A stretch of DNA of 64,000 nucleotides from Mytilus edulis (Eukaryota; Mollusca; Bivalvia; Mytilida; Mytilidae). Positions 11,183-23,239 of this stretch are shown here, piece by piece. The notes beneath the pieces were generated by a model. That model was given only the letters and a program-made list of their open reading frames with translations, ran no database searches and was not told the origin of the DNA. Within the stretch, counting starts at the first letter, position 1. The number at the start of each line of letters is the position of its first letter. Location: NCBI RefSeq assembly GCF_963676685.1, contig NC_092345.1, positions 43,049,838 to 43,113,837 on the forward strand. Direction: 5' to 3'. A program made the translations under genes and the position numbers.

Positions 11183-13932
11183 GTAAGTACAAATTGTGTA
11201 TTTATAACGACTCTTTCTTAATAGTTTTTAAATTAAAAATAGGATAAGAAGTATTGCCGGTTCGATATTTTGTTTAATCAAACGTTCATTGCTCTTTAAA
11301 ACAAGTTTCTTTTGTAATATACATTATTGTTCAGTTGCTAATTTTCTTATATGAAAGGTTGTTTTACTGTAAATAGTAGGTTCGTGCAAGTTTTGCTACC
11401 GTTAATTGTTCGCGGTAAGTGCTAATTACCAGCAAAATAAAAAAAAAAAGTCAACCGTTTTAGTTATTTTTATCAGTAATAATATTAGACGCTTGTTCTG
11501 CGAAAAATCTTAGTATTTTTAGTATCTACGGTATTCGGTTATTCTGTTTTGATTTTACGCCACCTGTATTTCATATTTGAGAATATAGTTGAAAATCTCA
11601 TACATTTACTACTGAAACAATGTATGGGTACTTTGTCCATAGTAATTGGGAAACGGTAAAAGTTCTATCATTGGCAATCATGTCTCATCTCATCTCATCT
11701 TTATATGATAAAATGAAAACTCACACGGACAGAAAAGCAACAATCTACAAAACATCTTTATGTCCAAAGAAAAGGACGGTTTAGAGCCAAATTGAACTAT
11801 AAAAAATGTTTCAATTTCTTGAATTTACGGAATAAATATTGAATTTATTAGTTTAAAAAAAACTGTCACTTTTGGAATGTTTTCTATTGATATGTAATCC
11901 ATTTAAAAAAGGAAGAAAGGTTCGATAAGAAGCACAGAAATAAGAGAGTGTAAGTCTGGTTCAATATTTACATGTAATGCAAAACATGATAACCTACCCT
12001 CGGACGACTTTCAAGTGGTTCATTGATTCAGACAAAATTATTGTTTCTGATGAAATCTGGTACATTTTCTTTATCAAGTCACATAGACAAAGCAACAGCA
12101 TAAATGGAGTTCGCTTCTCTCAGTTTCAAAGTAAGTAACTTTTCAAAACACTAGTTTATATTGATAGGGAATTAATAAAGGAATCCAAGGAGCAAAAAAA
12201 CCGTGGTTGTTTTCGAGATATAAGCCATTGAAGTTTTGGCGGGAAAATATTCTCTCTTGACTTTTCATAGCTTTATCATTGACAGGTTAAAGTTCTCAAA
12301 AACTGTTAAAAAGTAATTAAAATTTTATAAGACTTTTACAGATGGCTTCTCATTATACTTGTAAAAGATTTACAGAAAGAAAAATGGGGGTCACCGGGGA
12401 AATTTGTTCAAGGCATTCAAATGGATAAAACCAGAGGATTCCGAAAATCTGACAAAAAAATCCAAAACATGACAAGCCAGCTTCCTTAGGAATAAAGATA
12501 AGGTAAATGATCCTTACTTATTTAAAATGGTTAATTATTAAGTCATTGATTTCTTAACCACAAACTATTTGAAATCCAAATTTTAATTCTTGCAAAGATA
12601 CAAATATTTGTTTCGGAAGTATAGCTGCACCTTTAGAAAATGTATTTCAAGCAGGATAGCAAATCCCAATTTTAACGGAAATGATGTTTACCGAGCTCGG
12701 AAATTTATATACGTCCCGATAAACTTATCGATCCTTTAACTTACTTATTCTAAAAAGTTACTTATTCAACACTGTCATTATATATTTGAATATTATTTTT
12801 ATTGGTTTAAATATTGATTTTGTTCAAAACAAGTTAAATCAAAACAAAATATTATTAATTTATATTATAGGCCAAATTATGCACATTCAAGGTTCTGCAA
12901 TCTGTTGAAACCGGAATCTTGGCAATACACAAGGTCATGTTTTTCTCGGACTGTTAATGATGTCTTTACACTAAATCCATTGAATGTTGGATGTGTACTA
13001 CTTATATCTTAGTGTTAGATACATGAATTGTTTTTTTAGTTGATATTGGCTTTGCACATGCTGTAAACAATGGTAAGTAACTGCGAGACATATAAGTTCT
13101 GAACTATGTATCTTTTTTGTTGGGTGGATGTATAAATACCCTGCTATAACCAGTCGTCAGTTTTTTTAAGTTGTTTTTTTTCTGCCTTGTATAGAACTGA
13201 TGAATTCAGCCCTATTCAAATGATTTTTATAGTTTGTTCTTATGTTGTACTGCTACACCACTGTCCCACGTAAAAAAGGACGTGGAGGGGTTCGTCGCCA
13301 GAAAACTAGTTTAACTCTGTCCTATTCTGTATGTACCACTAAGTCAGGAGCCTGTAAAACAGTAGTTGTCGTTTGTTGCTGTATATCATATTTGTTTTTC
13401 GTTCATTGTTTTGTACATAAATTAGGCTGTTGGATTTCTCGTTTGAATTGTTTTACCTTTGTCATTTTGGGACCTTTTATAGCTGACTATGTGGTATGGA
13501 TTTTACACGTTTTAAAATGCCGTACACTGACCTGTAATTATTAATTTCTATGTCATTTGCAATTGTCTCGCATCTTTTTATATATTTACTTTTACATGGC
13601 CGTAGAGGCATCATTTGATTGTCAAAGGCAACGACTGGACATTTTAACTCACGAACCATATAAAACTTAATCCTGTATACGTTTGTAAATTTATAGCTAC
13701 AAAAAATAAAAACCAATGAATTAAAATTACATGTTTTTTAACAGGTATGTATGGTTGGCAACCAAGATATAAAAAACAAGAGTTTTGTGAGGAAACAGAT
13801 GATATTTTCCCGAAGTCTAGTTGTTCGGAAAAGCAAAAATTGCATCTATTCATATGCGAAGAATGTGAAAGTCCATATAATAATGCATATTACATTGAAG
13901 ATTGTAACTATAGGTACAAATGTAATCTGTGA
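11137..13932 (+). CDS. Secreted six-cysteine peptide gene, three coding exons
   Basis: The gene joins exons 11137-11182, 13040-13072 and 13745-13932 (46+33+188 nt) into 88 codons plus TGA. Introns are phase 1 and have consensus gtaagt donors. Residues 1-15 (MKVVLVVLIFSFIIQ) and the start of exon 2 form a signal peptide, likely cut after an AHA near residue 23. The mature part is about 65 residues, tyrosine-rich, with six cysteines spaced C-X11-C-X10-C-X2-C-X12-C-X5-C, implying three disulfides. A TATA box lies upstream and two AATAAA signals downstream, so it looks like a complete gene. The cysteine spacing matches no mussel antimicrobial family I can recall (defensin, myticin, mytilin, mytimacin). 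Host defence, toxin-like or byssal/shell-matrix roles are all possible, and I make no functional claim. Confidence 0.7.
13040..13072 (+). CDS. Six-cysteine peptide, exon 2 (33-nt mini-exon)
   Basis: The exon follows a T7-AG acceptor and precedes gtaagt. It adds exactly 11 codons (end of the signal peptide, GFAHA, then VNN) and keeps phase 1 on both sides. Confidence 0.65.
13215..13545 (+). repeat. Mussel interspersed repeat in intron 2 of the peptide gene
   Basis: The sequence ...gttgtactgctacaccactg...agtcaggagcctgtaa...acataaattaggctgttgg...agctgactatgtggtatgga is a repeat family also seen, partly, at 55590-55690 and 14960-15090. Confidence 0.65.
13745..13932 (+). CDS. Six-cysteine peptide, exon 3 (all cysteines)
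   Basis: The acceptor AG is at 13743-13744. Two bases complete a Gly codon and 61 codons follow to TGA at 13930-13932. All six cysteines of the mature peptide are in this exon. Eight of the 61 residues are Tyr, and the ends carry basic patches (RYKKQ, YRYK). Confidence 0.7.
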
Positions 13933-14076
13933 GCTGCATATCCACGAAAGACTTTTGTTTGGACGTTTTGCTGTACATTATTTTAAGGGATGATCAGTGA
14001 CTGTGATGATGATTGAATATTGTTGAATCTAAGCAAACTATTTTCATACATATATAAACTGGGGATTGTTTCACTT

Positions 14077-14109
14077 AATAAATGTAAATACCTTCTACAT
14101 GACAATAAA
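14077..14109 (+). terminator. Two poly(A) signals of the peptide gene
   Basis: AATAAA at 14077-14082 and again at 14104-14109, 145-175 bp after the stop codon. Confidence 0.6.
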
Positions 14110-14921
14110 TATATCTTCTGGTGAATGATTCATTTTCTGAATGATTTATAGATAAAACTCAAAGTAAGATAAATATATCATGTAAAGTTTATCGAAGCAC
14201 TTCAAGTTTTTGACTTATGAGTTTGAGTGATGGCCTTTGGTATCTGTCGACTCTTTTGTTTTTCCTTTTGCCGATTAAAGCTTGGCTAAGTGTCTTTCAA
14301 ATGCACAGCTGCATGTTTAACTAAATTAATGGTACAAATTGCTCTGCACCAGAAACACATTACGACAAGTTATATTTATTTTATATTATTACTTACCGTT
14401 AAAGTGAATTTTACAGTTTGCCAAAAATGAAAATTTAATTGAGATAATGAATGATATCATTCATAAACTAGGACAACCAGTCGCAAATGAAGTTACAATC
14501 GCTGCTGTCACGCTTCTTATACCAAGGTTTCGTGGCAAACCGGGGTAAGGGAAGAAACCTAATACGAACGTTGAAGAGCTGATAAAAAGTAAAATCACAA
14601 TAATACTAAACTTCGATGAAAATTCAAAACGAAAAGTCTCTTATCAAATGGAAAAAAATCAAAAGCCGCAAACATGAAAAGTATAGTCAAACCCGGTAAG
14701 GGAAACATTTATGCACAAGGGAGAAACTTTCCTTAATTAAGAATAATTGCCAAAATTTAAACAGCAACTTTCAATCAAACAGTATCCGTATTTGCATCCC
14801 AATATCAAAGTACATGTTGATGGTAGTAACCTTAATTGTACATATAATGTGCAAAAGGAAATATGCAAATACTATTATTTGCTCATGTTCTTTTTTTCAT
14901 ATTTTATAAGTTGAAATGTCG

Positions 14922-15881
14922 TGCTTTGTATCGATCTGATGAGATGAGCCCTTTTTAACTGTTTTTTATAGGTTTTTTTCTTGTGTTGTTATGTTGTACA
15001 CAACGTTCTCAGGTGATGGGAGGGTTCGTTAACTTCTATGTCATTTTTGTATCTGGGGGACAGTTATCTCATTGGCAATCATACTATCTTTGTATATTCA
15101 AAAGATTGTCATCTTTTTAAGAATTGAATGCTTCCATTTGTAACTTCATTGGGGTGAAAAAGCGTTGACCAAAGTACATTTTGTTTCCGCGCTTCATTCT
15201 AAAAAAAATCGCGCACGATCAAGGCTTTTACAACCCTATGAAGTTACAAAAAGAAGCATTCAATACTTATAATTACATTTATAGCTAGGATCATGAAAAC
15301 ACGAATTTTATCAAGTTTTTATTCAATTTACCTGTTCACTTTATTGTGGAACCTCGTGTCATCATGCATTATTGTGTAATGCAGTTGATTCAGGAATAAC
15401 GCGAGATTGCAGTGTAGCCAATCAGAATAACGTATTACAATGAAACATACATCTAATGTAATTATTTATTAGTAAGATTAATTAACTGCAACACACTATA
15501 AATACAAATTAATCGCTATCAAAACAATTCCCAATTGTCCCACATTTAAACTTCCTAATTGTCCCACAAAGATATTCCCGATTGTCCCACAAAGTTTCAA
15601 TACTTTTTTACCTGTAATTTCAAAAAGTGGGACAATCGGGAAGACACCGTAGGAACAGTTAAAATAGTACAACACAAAATGTAGGAATAGCCAGATGACA
15701 ACCTTTTGAATATACAAAAATAGTATGATTGCCAATGAGACAACTGTTCCCCAGATACAAAAATGACATAGAAGTTAACAAACCCTCCCCTAATCTGAGA
15801 AAGTGGTGAACAACTTCACAACACAAGAAAAAAAACCTATAAAAAAAGTTAAAAAGGGCTCATCAGATCGATACAAAGCAG
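14922..15881. repeat. Large foldback: about 190-bp inverted copies around a nested hairpin and a motif array
   Basis: 14922-15114 (+) and 15694-15881 (-) are inverted copies of the same mussel repeat (core aacttctatgtcatttttgt, ctcattggcaatcatact). Between them lies a hairpin with arms 15123-15149 and 15238-15264 (core gcttccatttgtaacttcat). There is also an array of the box ATTGTCCCAC at 15528-15590, plus an inverted copy at 15627-15642. No coding content. Confidence 0.7.
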
Positions 15882-18131
15882 AAAAATTGAACTAAAACAC
15901 AGACCGGACGTGGATGAATGTTTTAAAGTACATGTGACATAGCCAAAAATAGCTATACAACTGCACTGTCAAGCAAAATTGTACTATCAGTCATGGTATA
16001 TAGCACGCTTACTTTAAGCAAAGGTCTTCAGGAGATAATATTAGACATTGACAACCAGGACACTGTACACTGAATTATTTTTTTATATGTTTTTTAAAGG
16101 CACTTCATTGCTTTATACTAGTAAAGATCATTAGCAGTCCATATGAAAAATTATATAATCTTGCAATTTAAAAAAGAAATTTCCTGCACACTTATATCTT
16201 GTTCTATCTCTTTACATTTATATCTTGTTTTATCTCTTTATATTTATATTTCTGTTCAGCTTAGTTTAGTTTTTGTCTATTGTCATTAGAATGGTTTGCA
16301 TTAAAAACATTCAAATTAAGTCGAATTGTATTGTCTATAAAAATTTCTAACCTCTTACATCCTTGGCTTTATATATTTGGCTTTGAACGTTCCTGATAAA
16401 AGTAAATCAAGAAAAGTGCTTTATTTAACTTCAGTTTAATGTTTAATGTTTTGTTCACAAAGCATTACATGTGCGTTAAATTCCATGGTTTGTTGTCTGA
16501 CATCAGTGAAATGACTTCGCTCGAAAACAACGTTGTTATTAAATGTTTAAATTTGAACAAAACACTTACAACTTAGTAAATAATGAAAAGAGTTCTTCCT
16601 TATGGTCTAAAATAATTAGATGTTTTTAAGTAAAGCGTACATTAAAGTGTTATAGAATTGCTGCTTTGGTGTTGTGATATTCAATCTTTAAAACACATTA
16701 TACGAAACCAACTGTAGTTGTTGTGTATTGACTGATTGGTACAGAGAAATTAAGACAACAGAGTTGGGAGAGTGCAATTAACTTTGAACCTGAATTAACA
16801 ACTCATCTCATGGGTTAACGAAAGAGGGGCAAAAGATACTAGAGGAGGGACAGTCAAACTCATAAATCGAAAATACTGGGCGATGTCCAACCCAGTATCC
16901 TACTAGATCTTCGTAAATTCATGCAATTTTTCTACTTGGCGGATGATGTCCTCGGGGAGACAGTGAGTGAATGTATGATGGAAAATATAGGCGAAGATAC
17001 TGAAAGTATTTTCAAACTCACAATATCATGCATCTAGCAAAAAAAAAAAACCGATAAATAATCAGTACACAAAACACAAAGCTTTTTGTTAAAGGTTTAT
17101 CGAATAATATGTTTAACATTATCTAATACATCTTCATGTTCTTTTTACCAATAACAGTATAGAGCCCAGGCTCCGTGTTGAAGACCGTACCTTAACCTAT
17201 AATGGTTTACTTTTAAAAATTCTGACTTGGATTGAGAATTGTCTCATTGGTACTCATACCACATCTTCCTATACTTATATAAAAGTCACACATTTTATCC
17301 TACAATTCAATGATCCTTTGCATTTTTATTGTCAACCTTTTTGATCTGAATATTCATGACGTAATTATTTCTTAATATTAAACAACAAACCATGTGTCCG
17401 AGATGATGAACCAAATTACTTTTTTTTTTAAATTTTTATCAGATTTATCTCGATTAATGATATTTATGTTTGTATAGAAAAAAAAAGTAATCAAGTGATT
17501 GACATTCCAACGGAAAATAAAAGTGCCCTAATGTCGATGATTTGTTTTAATCACTAGTATTAGGAAGGCCACCGATGAGTCTTCAACACAAGGAGTAAAA
17601 TCCGCACCCGGTGGTGTACTTCAGCTGGCCTCTTAACAAAATATGTAATAGTTCAGTGATAATGAACGTCATGCTAAAATTAAAAATCATACAAGACTAT
17701 CAGTGATTAGAGGCTCTTGACAAGGGGCAGTCAAAACATGATTTAAATCTTGTTTATATATAATTTTTAAGAACATAATTTTGTGATAGCACTGGAAATC
17801 ATTTTAAAATTCGAATAGTTTGGACCAACTCTGAGTGAAACAAAATACATTTTAAGTTGTTCGTACCTTTTTAAACATACCAAATTAAAATTACTGTTAT
17901 TAACGTAAATTGCAATTATTATCTTTTATTTGTTGCGATTCTGAAAATAGTAAATATATTTTATACAATGTTATGCGCCCTTCATGTGGTTATATGGTTT
18001 ACTAATAACATTCATCAGGAACGCCTGGGACCAATCAGTTTTGATTGAAGCCACACAATATTAGAAAGCAATAATGGAACCTATAGGTTGTAATATATAT
18101 ATATATAGTCATATAACATTTCGTATATTAT
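15882..18131. other. Intergenic with repeat fragments
   Basis: No supported gene. Pieces of mussel interspersed repeats are recognisable at about 16800-16875 (gggacagtcaaactcataaa), 17160-17280 (ctccgtgttgaagaccgta ... gtctcattggtactcatacc) and 17560-17710 (gcacccggtggtgtacttca). The rest is AT-rich with stops throughout. Confidence 0.5.
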
Positions 18132-18137
18132 TTTATT
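18132..18137 (-). terminator. Poly(A) signal of the DBH-like monooxygenase gene
   Basis: On the minus strand AATAAA lies 16 bases after the TGA stop at 18154-18156. The short 3' UTR fits the otherwise compact last exon. Confidence 0.5.
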
Positions 18138-18153
18138 ACACAATTTAAAAGTA

Positions 18154-18234
18154 TCAATGACCACTTGGACATTGTCTAGGAGGCGGAGCATACTTTGTCG
18201 CTGGTTCAGGGAGATGAAAATTGCCTTGTTTAAA
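18154..18234 (-). CDS. DBH-like monooxygenase exon 11: C-terminal tail
   Basis: 26 codons plus TGA. It contains PEPATKYAPPPRQCPSGH. A paralogous last exon of identical length lies at 47205-47285. No GPI or membrane tail is present. Confidence 0.82.
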   Translation of the reverse strand, partial: FKQGNFHLPEPATKYAPPPRQCPSGH

Positions 18235-18625
18235 CTGAAATATAAAAAATGTAATAATTGGTACGTTCTGGTGGAAGAACTTATGATATACAACTTATAT
18301 ATTAGTACTGAATCAGTACCTGTTTCATTAAAAAAGTTCAGATTTGAAAAATTAAAAATATATGACTAACTAATCGCTAATGATAGCAGCTGCAGATCCA
18401 TAATTTTGAAAGGAGTCGGGGCTAGTTAGCCAACGTTTGGACTAATGCTTCCAAAAAATAGATGAATTTATCTTATACGTATTTTTCAAAAACAATTATA
18501 ACAACAACTAAAAATGTAATTTTTTAGATATCTATGTTTTTCAAGGTTTGAAAACAGAACGTGTCAAACGCTATTTAAACTTTGCTATCACAAACTTCCT
18601 TATTTTGAACAACAACATATTTACT

Positions 18626-18847
18626 ATGTACATTTTAATATTTGTATGCTTTCAAAGCATATGCTCAATAGAAACCGACTTTAATAAACGTCATTCAAAG
18701 AACGTTTTTTATAGGTCGTGCGTTCTAAGCGCTCTTCAGAATCAGAAATGCTTAAATTATAAACAGTTAAAATCCAATGCTGAATACGTTAGGTGCTTAA
18801 TGACTAAAAAGAGATCTAAACGGGATTGCCGAATTCATTTAAGGTGA
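18626..18847 (+). CDS. Candidate small cationic secreted peptide with four mature cysteines
   Basis: An open frame of 73 codons starts at an ATG followed by a short hydrophobic leader (MYILIFVCFQSICS). The frame is also open upstream to an earlier ATG at 18548, but only the internal Met gives a signal peptide. The predicted mature part is strongly basic (a KKRSKR run) with four cysteines spaced C-X9-C-X14-C-X10-C. It lies on the opposite strand within the last intron of the monooxygenase gene. No TATA box, donor or poly(A) signal stands out and no family is recognised, so it may be a chance ORF. Its cationic, cysteine-bearing character is the only reason to list it. Confidence 0.3.
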   Translation: MYILIFVCFQSICSIETDFNKRHSKNVFYRSCVLSALQNQKCLNYKQLKSNAEYVRCLMTKKRSKRDCRIHLR

Positions 18848-19280
18848 AAATTTATCTAAAGGAATTGTAACCTTCATTTCTAAGTAATTTCTGTTTTAAA
18901 TTTTCATTTTTGTTTCGTGTCGTATAACACACCGAGGAGTGTCAGGATTGATCAAGTAAAAGACTACTGTTAAAAGTGTTTGATGTTGAACGTTGTTTAG
19001 GTCCACTGCTATATATAACATATCCATTGGGATAATATCTAAAATTCGACTTTTCTCTCTTGAGGAAGAAGCGCTATTTTCTATACTGACGTCTAATGTA
19101 TGGGTATACGATATAGCATTGCCAAACATTTTTATATTGAAATTACTGAAGAGAAACTATTGGACGAAGTGCAGTTAAATTGCTACCATTTAATGTAGAT
19201 TATCGTTATTAGTTTTCTAGCAATTATGTTTGCAGACTATCTGGGATTTTTCTCTGTCTTTTTATATACTGTTTACTTAC

Positions 19281-19526
19281 ATCTATATTAGCGCTTTTGT
19301 CAAGTCCATTGCAGATATAATTGTACGTAGAATTGTCAACGATGCCATTAAAGTTATCACGAACAGATTTATCTTTCCAGTCCCAAGTATTAAGTTGTTG
19401 TACAGCATGCCAAGGAACGCTGCTTAGTTGGTCATAGTTGGGTTGACTGACACAAAACGTAACATTCACTTTCGGATAGTAGAACAAGAAAGCCAAGCAC
19501 ATTTCTGATGTAGTCGGTAAACCACC
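19281..19526 (-). CDS. DBH-like monooxygenase exon 10: Met copper ligand
   Basis: 82 codons, phase 0, donor gtaagt. GGLPTTSEMCLAFLFYYPKV carries the CuM methionine. The rest is the C-terminal region with cysteines and NST/NVT glycosylation sites. Confidence 0.88.
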
Positions 19527-19968
19527 CTACAATATTTTTTCAATTTTGAAACACGTGTTATGTTTAGATGAACAAAAAAAAAAGTATCCTAAGATGACCT
19601 TGTTAAACAAAAAGGCACCAACTTTGCATAAATATGTCTAAAAAACTTTTAAAATGAAAATGAAATGAAACCGTCATTGATTGAATTTATTTGCGTTTAT
19701 CTCAAATTTTAACACAATAGATATTTCATGTAGTCGATACCACCTGCCATGTACAAGGTTTGAACTCATCAGCACCAATGTTGACAGATTAGTTAAACAG
19801 TGATGGAATCTTTATAGACCACTTGGTCACCGATGACCTATACCCTATTTAATCGTACAATTAATGGACAAAATTAATTCAACATAGGAGAAAACAAGAT
19901 CAACAATAACGATGAACCCAGGAAAAACAAGCATTCAGTTTAATAAACTATATATTAAAGTAACTTAC

Positions 19969-20028
19969 AACGGTTGGTTTGGTTCTTGACGAGGAATCGT
20001 AGGTACAGTCCATTGAAAGGCTGTCACC
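19969..20028 (-). CDS. DBH-like monooxygenase exon 9
   Basis: 20 codons, phase 0. It begins GDSLSMDCTYDSSSR, matching the GDNLITECRYNT block of MOXD1, with a disulfide cysteine. Confidence 0.82.
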
Positions 20029-20554
20029 CTGTATAAATAAGTTTGAGATGTTATGTCTTCGTCTATGTGTTTAATTATCTCCTAGTTTAAGACAAGTAAG
20101 AATATTATTTAATTCTTTTTTACGTTTTGGTGTCTCACAACTTATTTGTTCTCTGATATTTTTGTTTTTGAATTTTGAAAACTATTATGCCTTTTTTATC
20201 AATGGATGTTTTAAAAGAGAATCTATGTTTCTTACGTGCTTTTCTTGTATTAAAAGCTTAAGAATATGTAGATAAAAGGTAAAAAAACAATTTTATTTTG
20301 AATCGGTCAAAACTAATTTATTAGGAGAAGCATTGCGATCCAGGCCATGATTAAAGACAAAAGTATATGAGCTGTAAAGACAAACACAACAGAAGCAATC
20401 ACTTCAATAAATATAAATACCTCTGATGTAGTGACACACTAATTGTATTGTTAAAATAAATACACACAGTTATCAACAACAGCAACTTATTAATCTAGCT
20501 GTAGAATTAAAACATGACGCTTAAATAAGAATATTGCACTGAGACTAAGCTTAC

Positions 20555-20743
20555 GTATTTGATCTCTCTTTCTTGTTTCATGGCCCTAAAATCTTGGTAA
20601 TCAAAATCATAGTTGTCGTCTTTCGAGAATGGCTCAAGTTCTCTATCCCCTCGAAAATGACGTGCTGTCATCTTGGCACCCAGTAAATGGGCATGAAGAA
20701 GAACACCAAACACCTTTAAACTGTTTGTCTGATTACCAACAGC
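20555..20743 (-). CDS. DBH-like monooxygenase exon 8: HAH copper site
   Basis: 63 codons, phase 0. It contains FGVLLHAHLLG with the two CuM histidines, then RHFRGDRELEPF and the acidic YDFDYQDF block. The sequence around its acceptor is tandemly repeated three times (20708-20876). Confidence 0.88.
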
Positions 20744-20876
20744 CTGTGGAAAATAAGCAGAACACAAAACACCTTTAAACTGTTTGTCTGATTACCAATA
20801 GCCCGTGGAAAGAAAGCAGAACACAAAACACCTTTAAACTGTTTGTCTGATTACCAACCGCCTTTCGAAAGAAAGA
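20708..20876. repeat. Three tandem 59-bp copies of the exon 8 splice-acceptor region
   Basis: Copies start at 20708, 20767 and 20826 (aaacacctttaaactgtttg...). Each contains the first ~36 nt of exon 8 and its upstream acceptor. Copy 1 has the working acceptor (minus strand CCACAG|GCT). In copy 2 this has become CCACGG, and in copy 3 it is CGAAAG|GCG, still an AG. Confidence 0.9.
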
Positions 20877-21199
20877 TATAAGTAAGTTAAGAAAATTATT
20901 CCACTGAAAGAGAGAACAAAATCGCATTCAGTTATGTATTTCTCTGTCCTGAGTGGTACATTTATCTAACGTTTTTTGTGCAGTTCAATGTTTTTGTTGT
21001 TCTTTTCATTTCCTCTTATAGCTGATGTGTTTCTATCGGTTTTGATTAGTGACTCAGATTTTTGTACTCAATCGTTTTATAACTAGATGTATACTATTTT
21101 TGCCTTTATTAAACAAAATTTTAAATACGTTTCTCGTTTGTTTTTTTTTTATATATAGACGAGACCGTTGTTATTTCCTGTTTGAATTATTTACACTAG

Positions 21200-21330
21200 T
21201 CATTGGCTAGTCAAGGCTCCGATGTAAAGACCGTACTTTGACCTACACTTATTTGCTTTTTACAAATTGTGATTTGGATGGAGAGTTGTCTCATTGGCAC
21301 TCATACGACATCTTCTTATATCTATCGATA
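21200..21330 (+). repeat. Mussel interspersed repeat ('gagttgtctcattggcactc')
   Basis: Contains aaggctccgatgtaaagacc and gttgtctcattggcactcat, a high-copy family. Other copies lie at 17160-17280, 43935-44075 and 56514-56765 (+) and 32870-33117 and 47985-48890 (-). Confidence 0.7.
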
Positions 21331-22135
21331 TGATGATTGTCGAAATATGACCTGTCCTTGTATTGCTGATAAAGTTTGTTACTTTCAGTTCATTTCCAAC
21401 TTCTATTGTTTACGCAAAAAAATAAACAAACATGGTTTAAAACTGAATGAACTTAATATAAGATCTTGTCCGTATGGTCATTTTGTAAAATATATTTCCT
21501 TTCCATCTACTTAAATTTACGTAAACACAATTACACGAGTAAAGTATATCGGTCAAGGGCAATAACTCTTTGATGAGGTCAACATGGTTATCTGAATGTT
21601 TCGTTAATTATTGTCCTGCTGATCAAAGAAAGCAATATGCTGCAAGAGTATGTGCTTACTTGTAATTAAATATTGATGTATACATGGAATAGGTCTATTC
21701 TCAGGGGATACAAACAAATTAAAAATACAGTTAAACAGAAAATGTCTTCCAGTAGATCGGAAAATCATTTACACGTTACATCTCAGCATAATGATGTTCA
21801 ATATTAAATACAAAGTCAATCCTTAACACTTGTATTGCTCTTTTTTTTTTTTTTTTTCTTTGTCGTGTTTTGTGTACTATTCTTTGTTTGTTTGTCTTTA
21901 TTATTTTTATTTTTTAGCCACGACTTTTGATTTTGAATGTTCATCTGGGATCTTTTGTCTCTCCTTTTTCAACAACCAATATTAGGAAGTAACGAAACTT
22001 TTTGAAAGAATAGAGGACGAAAAGACAAAAGGACCTCGAGCGGATGGACATGCTACGTCAGAACAGTATACGACTTATCCAGTCAATTGGTAATACAATA
22101 TCAGTGAGAAAAATATCATAGCAATGCATTCTTAC

Positions 22136-22302
22136 CATTTTAATGCAGTCCTCGTGACAGTGATTTTTTGATACGAATCCCTTTTCGTATGGGGGAATAA
22201 ACTATAAGTTGTTAACCATTGCACCAATTTGAAGCAGTCCTGCATCATACTGTCTTAATGTTGGCGTGACTGTTATTCTGAAACCTGAACTATCTACGAT
22301 GC
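22136..22302 (-). CDS. DBH-like monooxygenase exon 7, contains an in-frame stop
   Basis: Two bases complete a Gly codon, then 55 codons follow and the exon ends in phase 0 at gtaaga. The frame reads through QYDAGLLQIGAMVNNL, a TAG at 22202-22204, then FIPPYEKGF and the conserved HCHEDC. Homology on both sides of the stop in the same frame excludes a frameshift or a missed intron as a simple explanation. Confidence 0.82.
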
Positions 22303-23239
22303 CTGTAAGTTTTGTAATCAATTTATAGTTAAATAGTAAACATTACCATTATTTACACAAAAACAAACATTTGGAAATATATTTTTGTTAAAAAAATTAG
22401 ATTGCATCATCAAGAACTATTTTTTGTAGAGTCAGTTCTTTTCTATATCTATATACAGCCTTAGAATAAAGCCCTAATAATATTACACCATAGACGTCAC
22501 AAATCTGTGTCCCTTTCACAATGTCCTTTTCAGTTGATTTTACAGTGTAATCTTATTTGGTGGTCTCAGGTTGCGGTGTTACACAACGGTCTCATGTTAG
22601 AGGAGAGTCGAACGCATTCTATAAGTGATTGTTCGGAGTCACGTCACATTATTGAAAGTTTACTTTCTAAAATTTCACGGAATCAGATAAACAAATTGCC
22701 ATACAATTGAATTGTAAGACGTCATATTTGAGGCTGAACAAAGTGCATCAGATAACGGTCAACGATACATATCTCAACAAAGACACAGATATAAGACTGG
22801 AAATAATAAGATAAGAACCCAAACATTTGAAGAGCTATACAAAGAAATAAGAATATAAAAACAGCCAAATCCGTCCAATGTCAAATTTGTCGGAGGAAGT
22901 TGAAACCGTAGATTCATTATAATTTATAAATTCACAGACGGACAATTTTAGAGAGATTTGTAATAAATCATAACAGTACTAAAGCACTGACTCCTGAGTT
23001 GGTGTTACCCTGGGGGAGGCGGTGGATCATAGTTCTATAGCAGCCGTATCGACTAGTTTTGTTCAAAATATAAACACTACTTACTAAATTGCATATGTCC
23101 GAAGCGCTTTTCTGAATTTAAATGGATTAGGAACGTTCAAAGCTATATTTAAAAGCCTAGGAATTATAAGAACTGTAACAGGTAAAATGATATATGACAT
23201 GATAATTCGATAGTTTACAAACTGGACTTTACTATCAAA

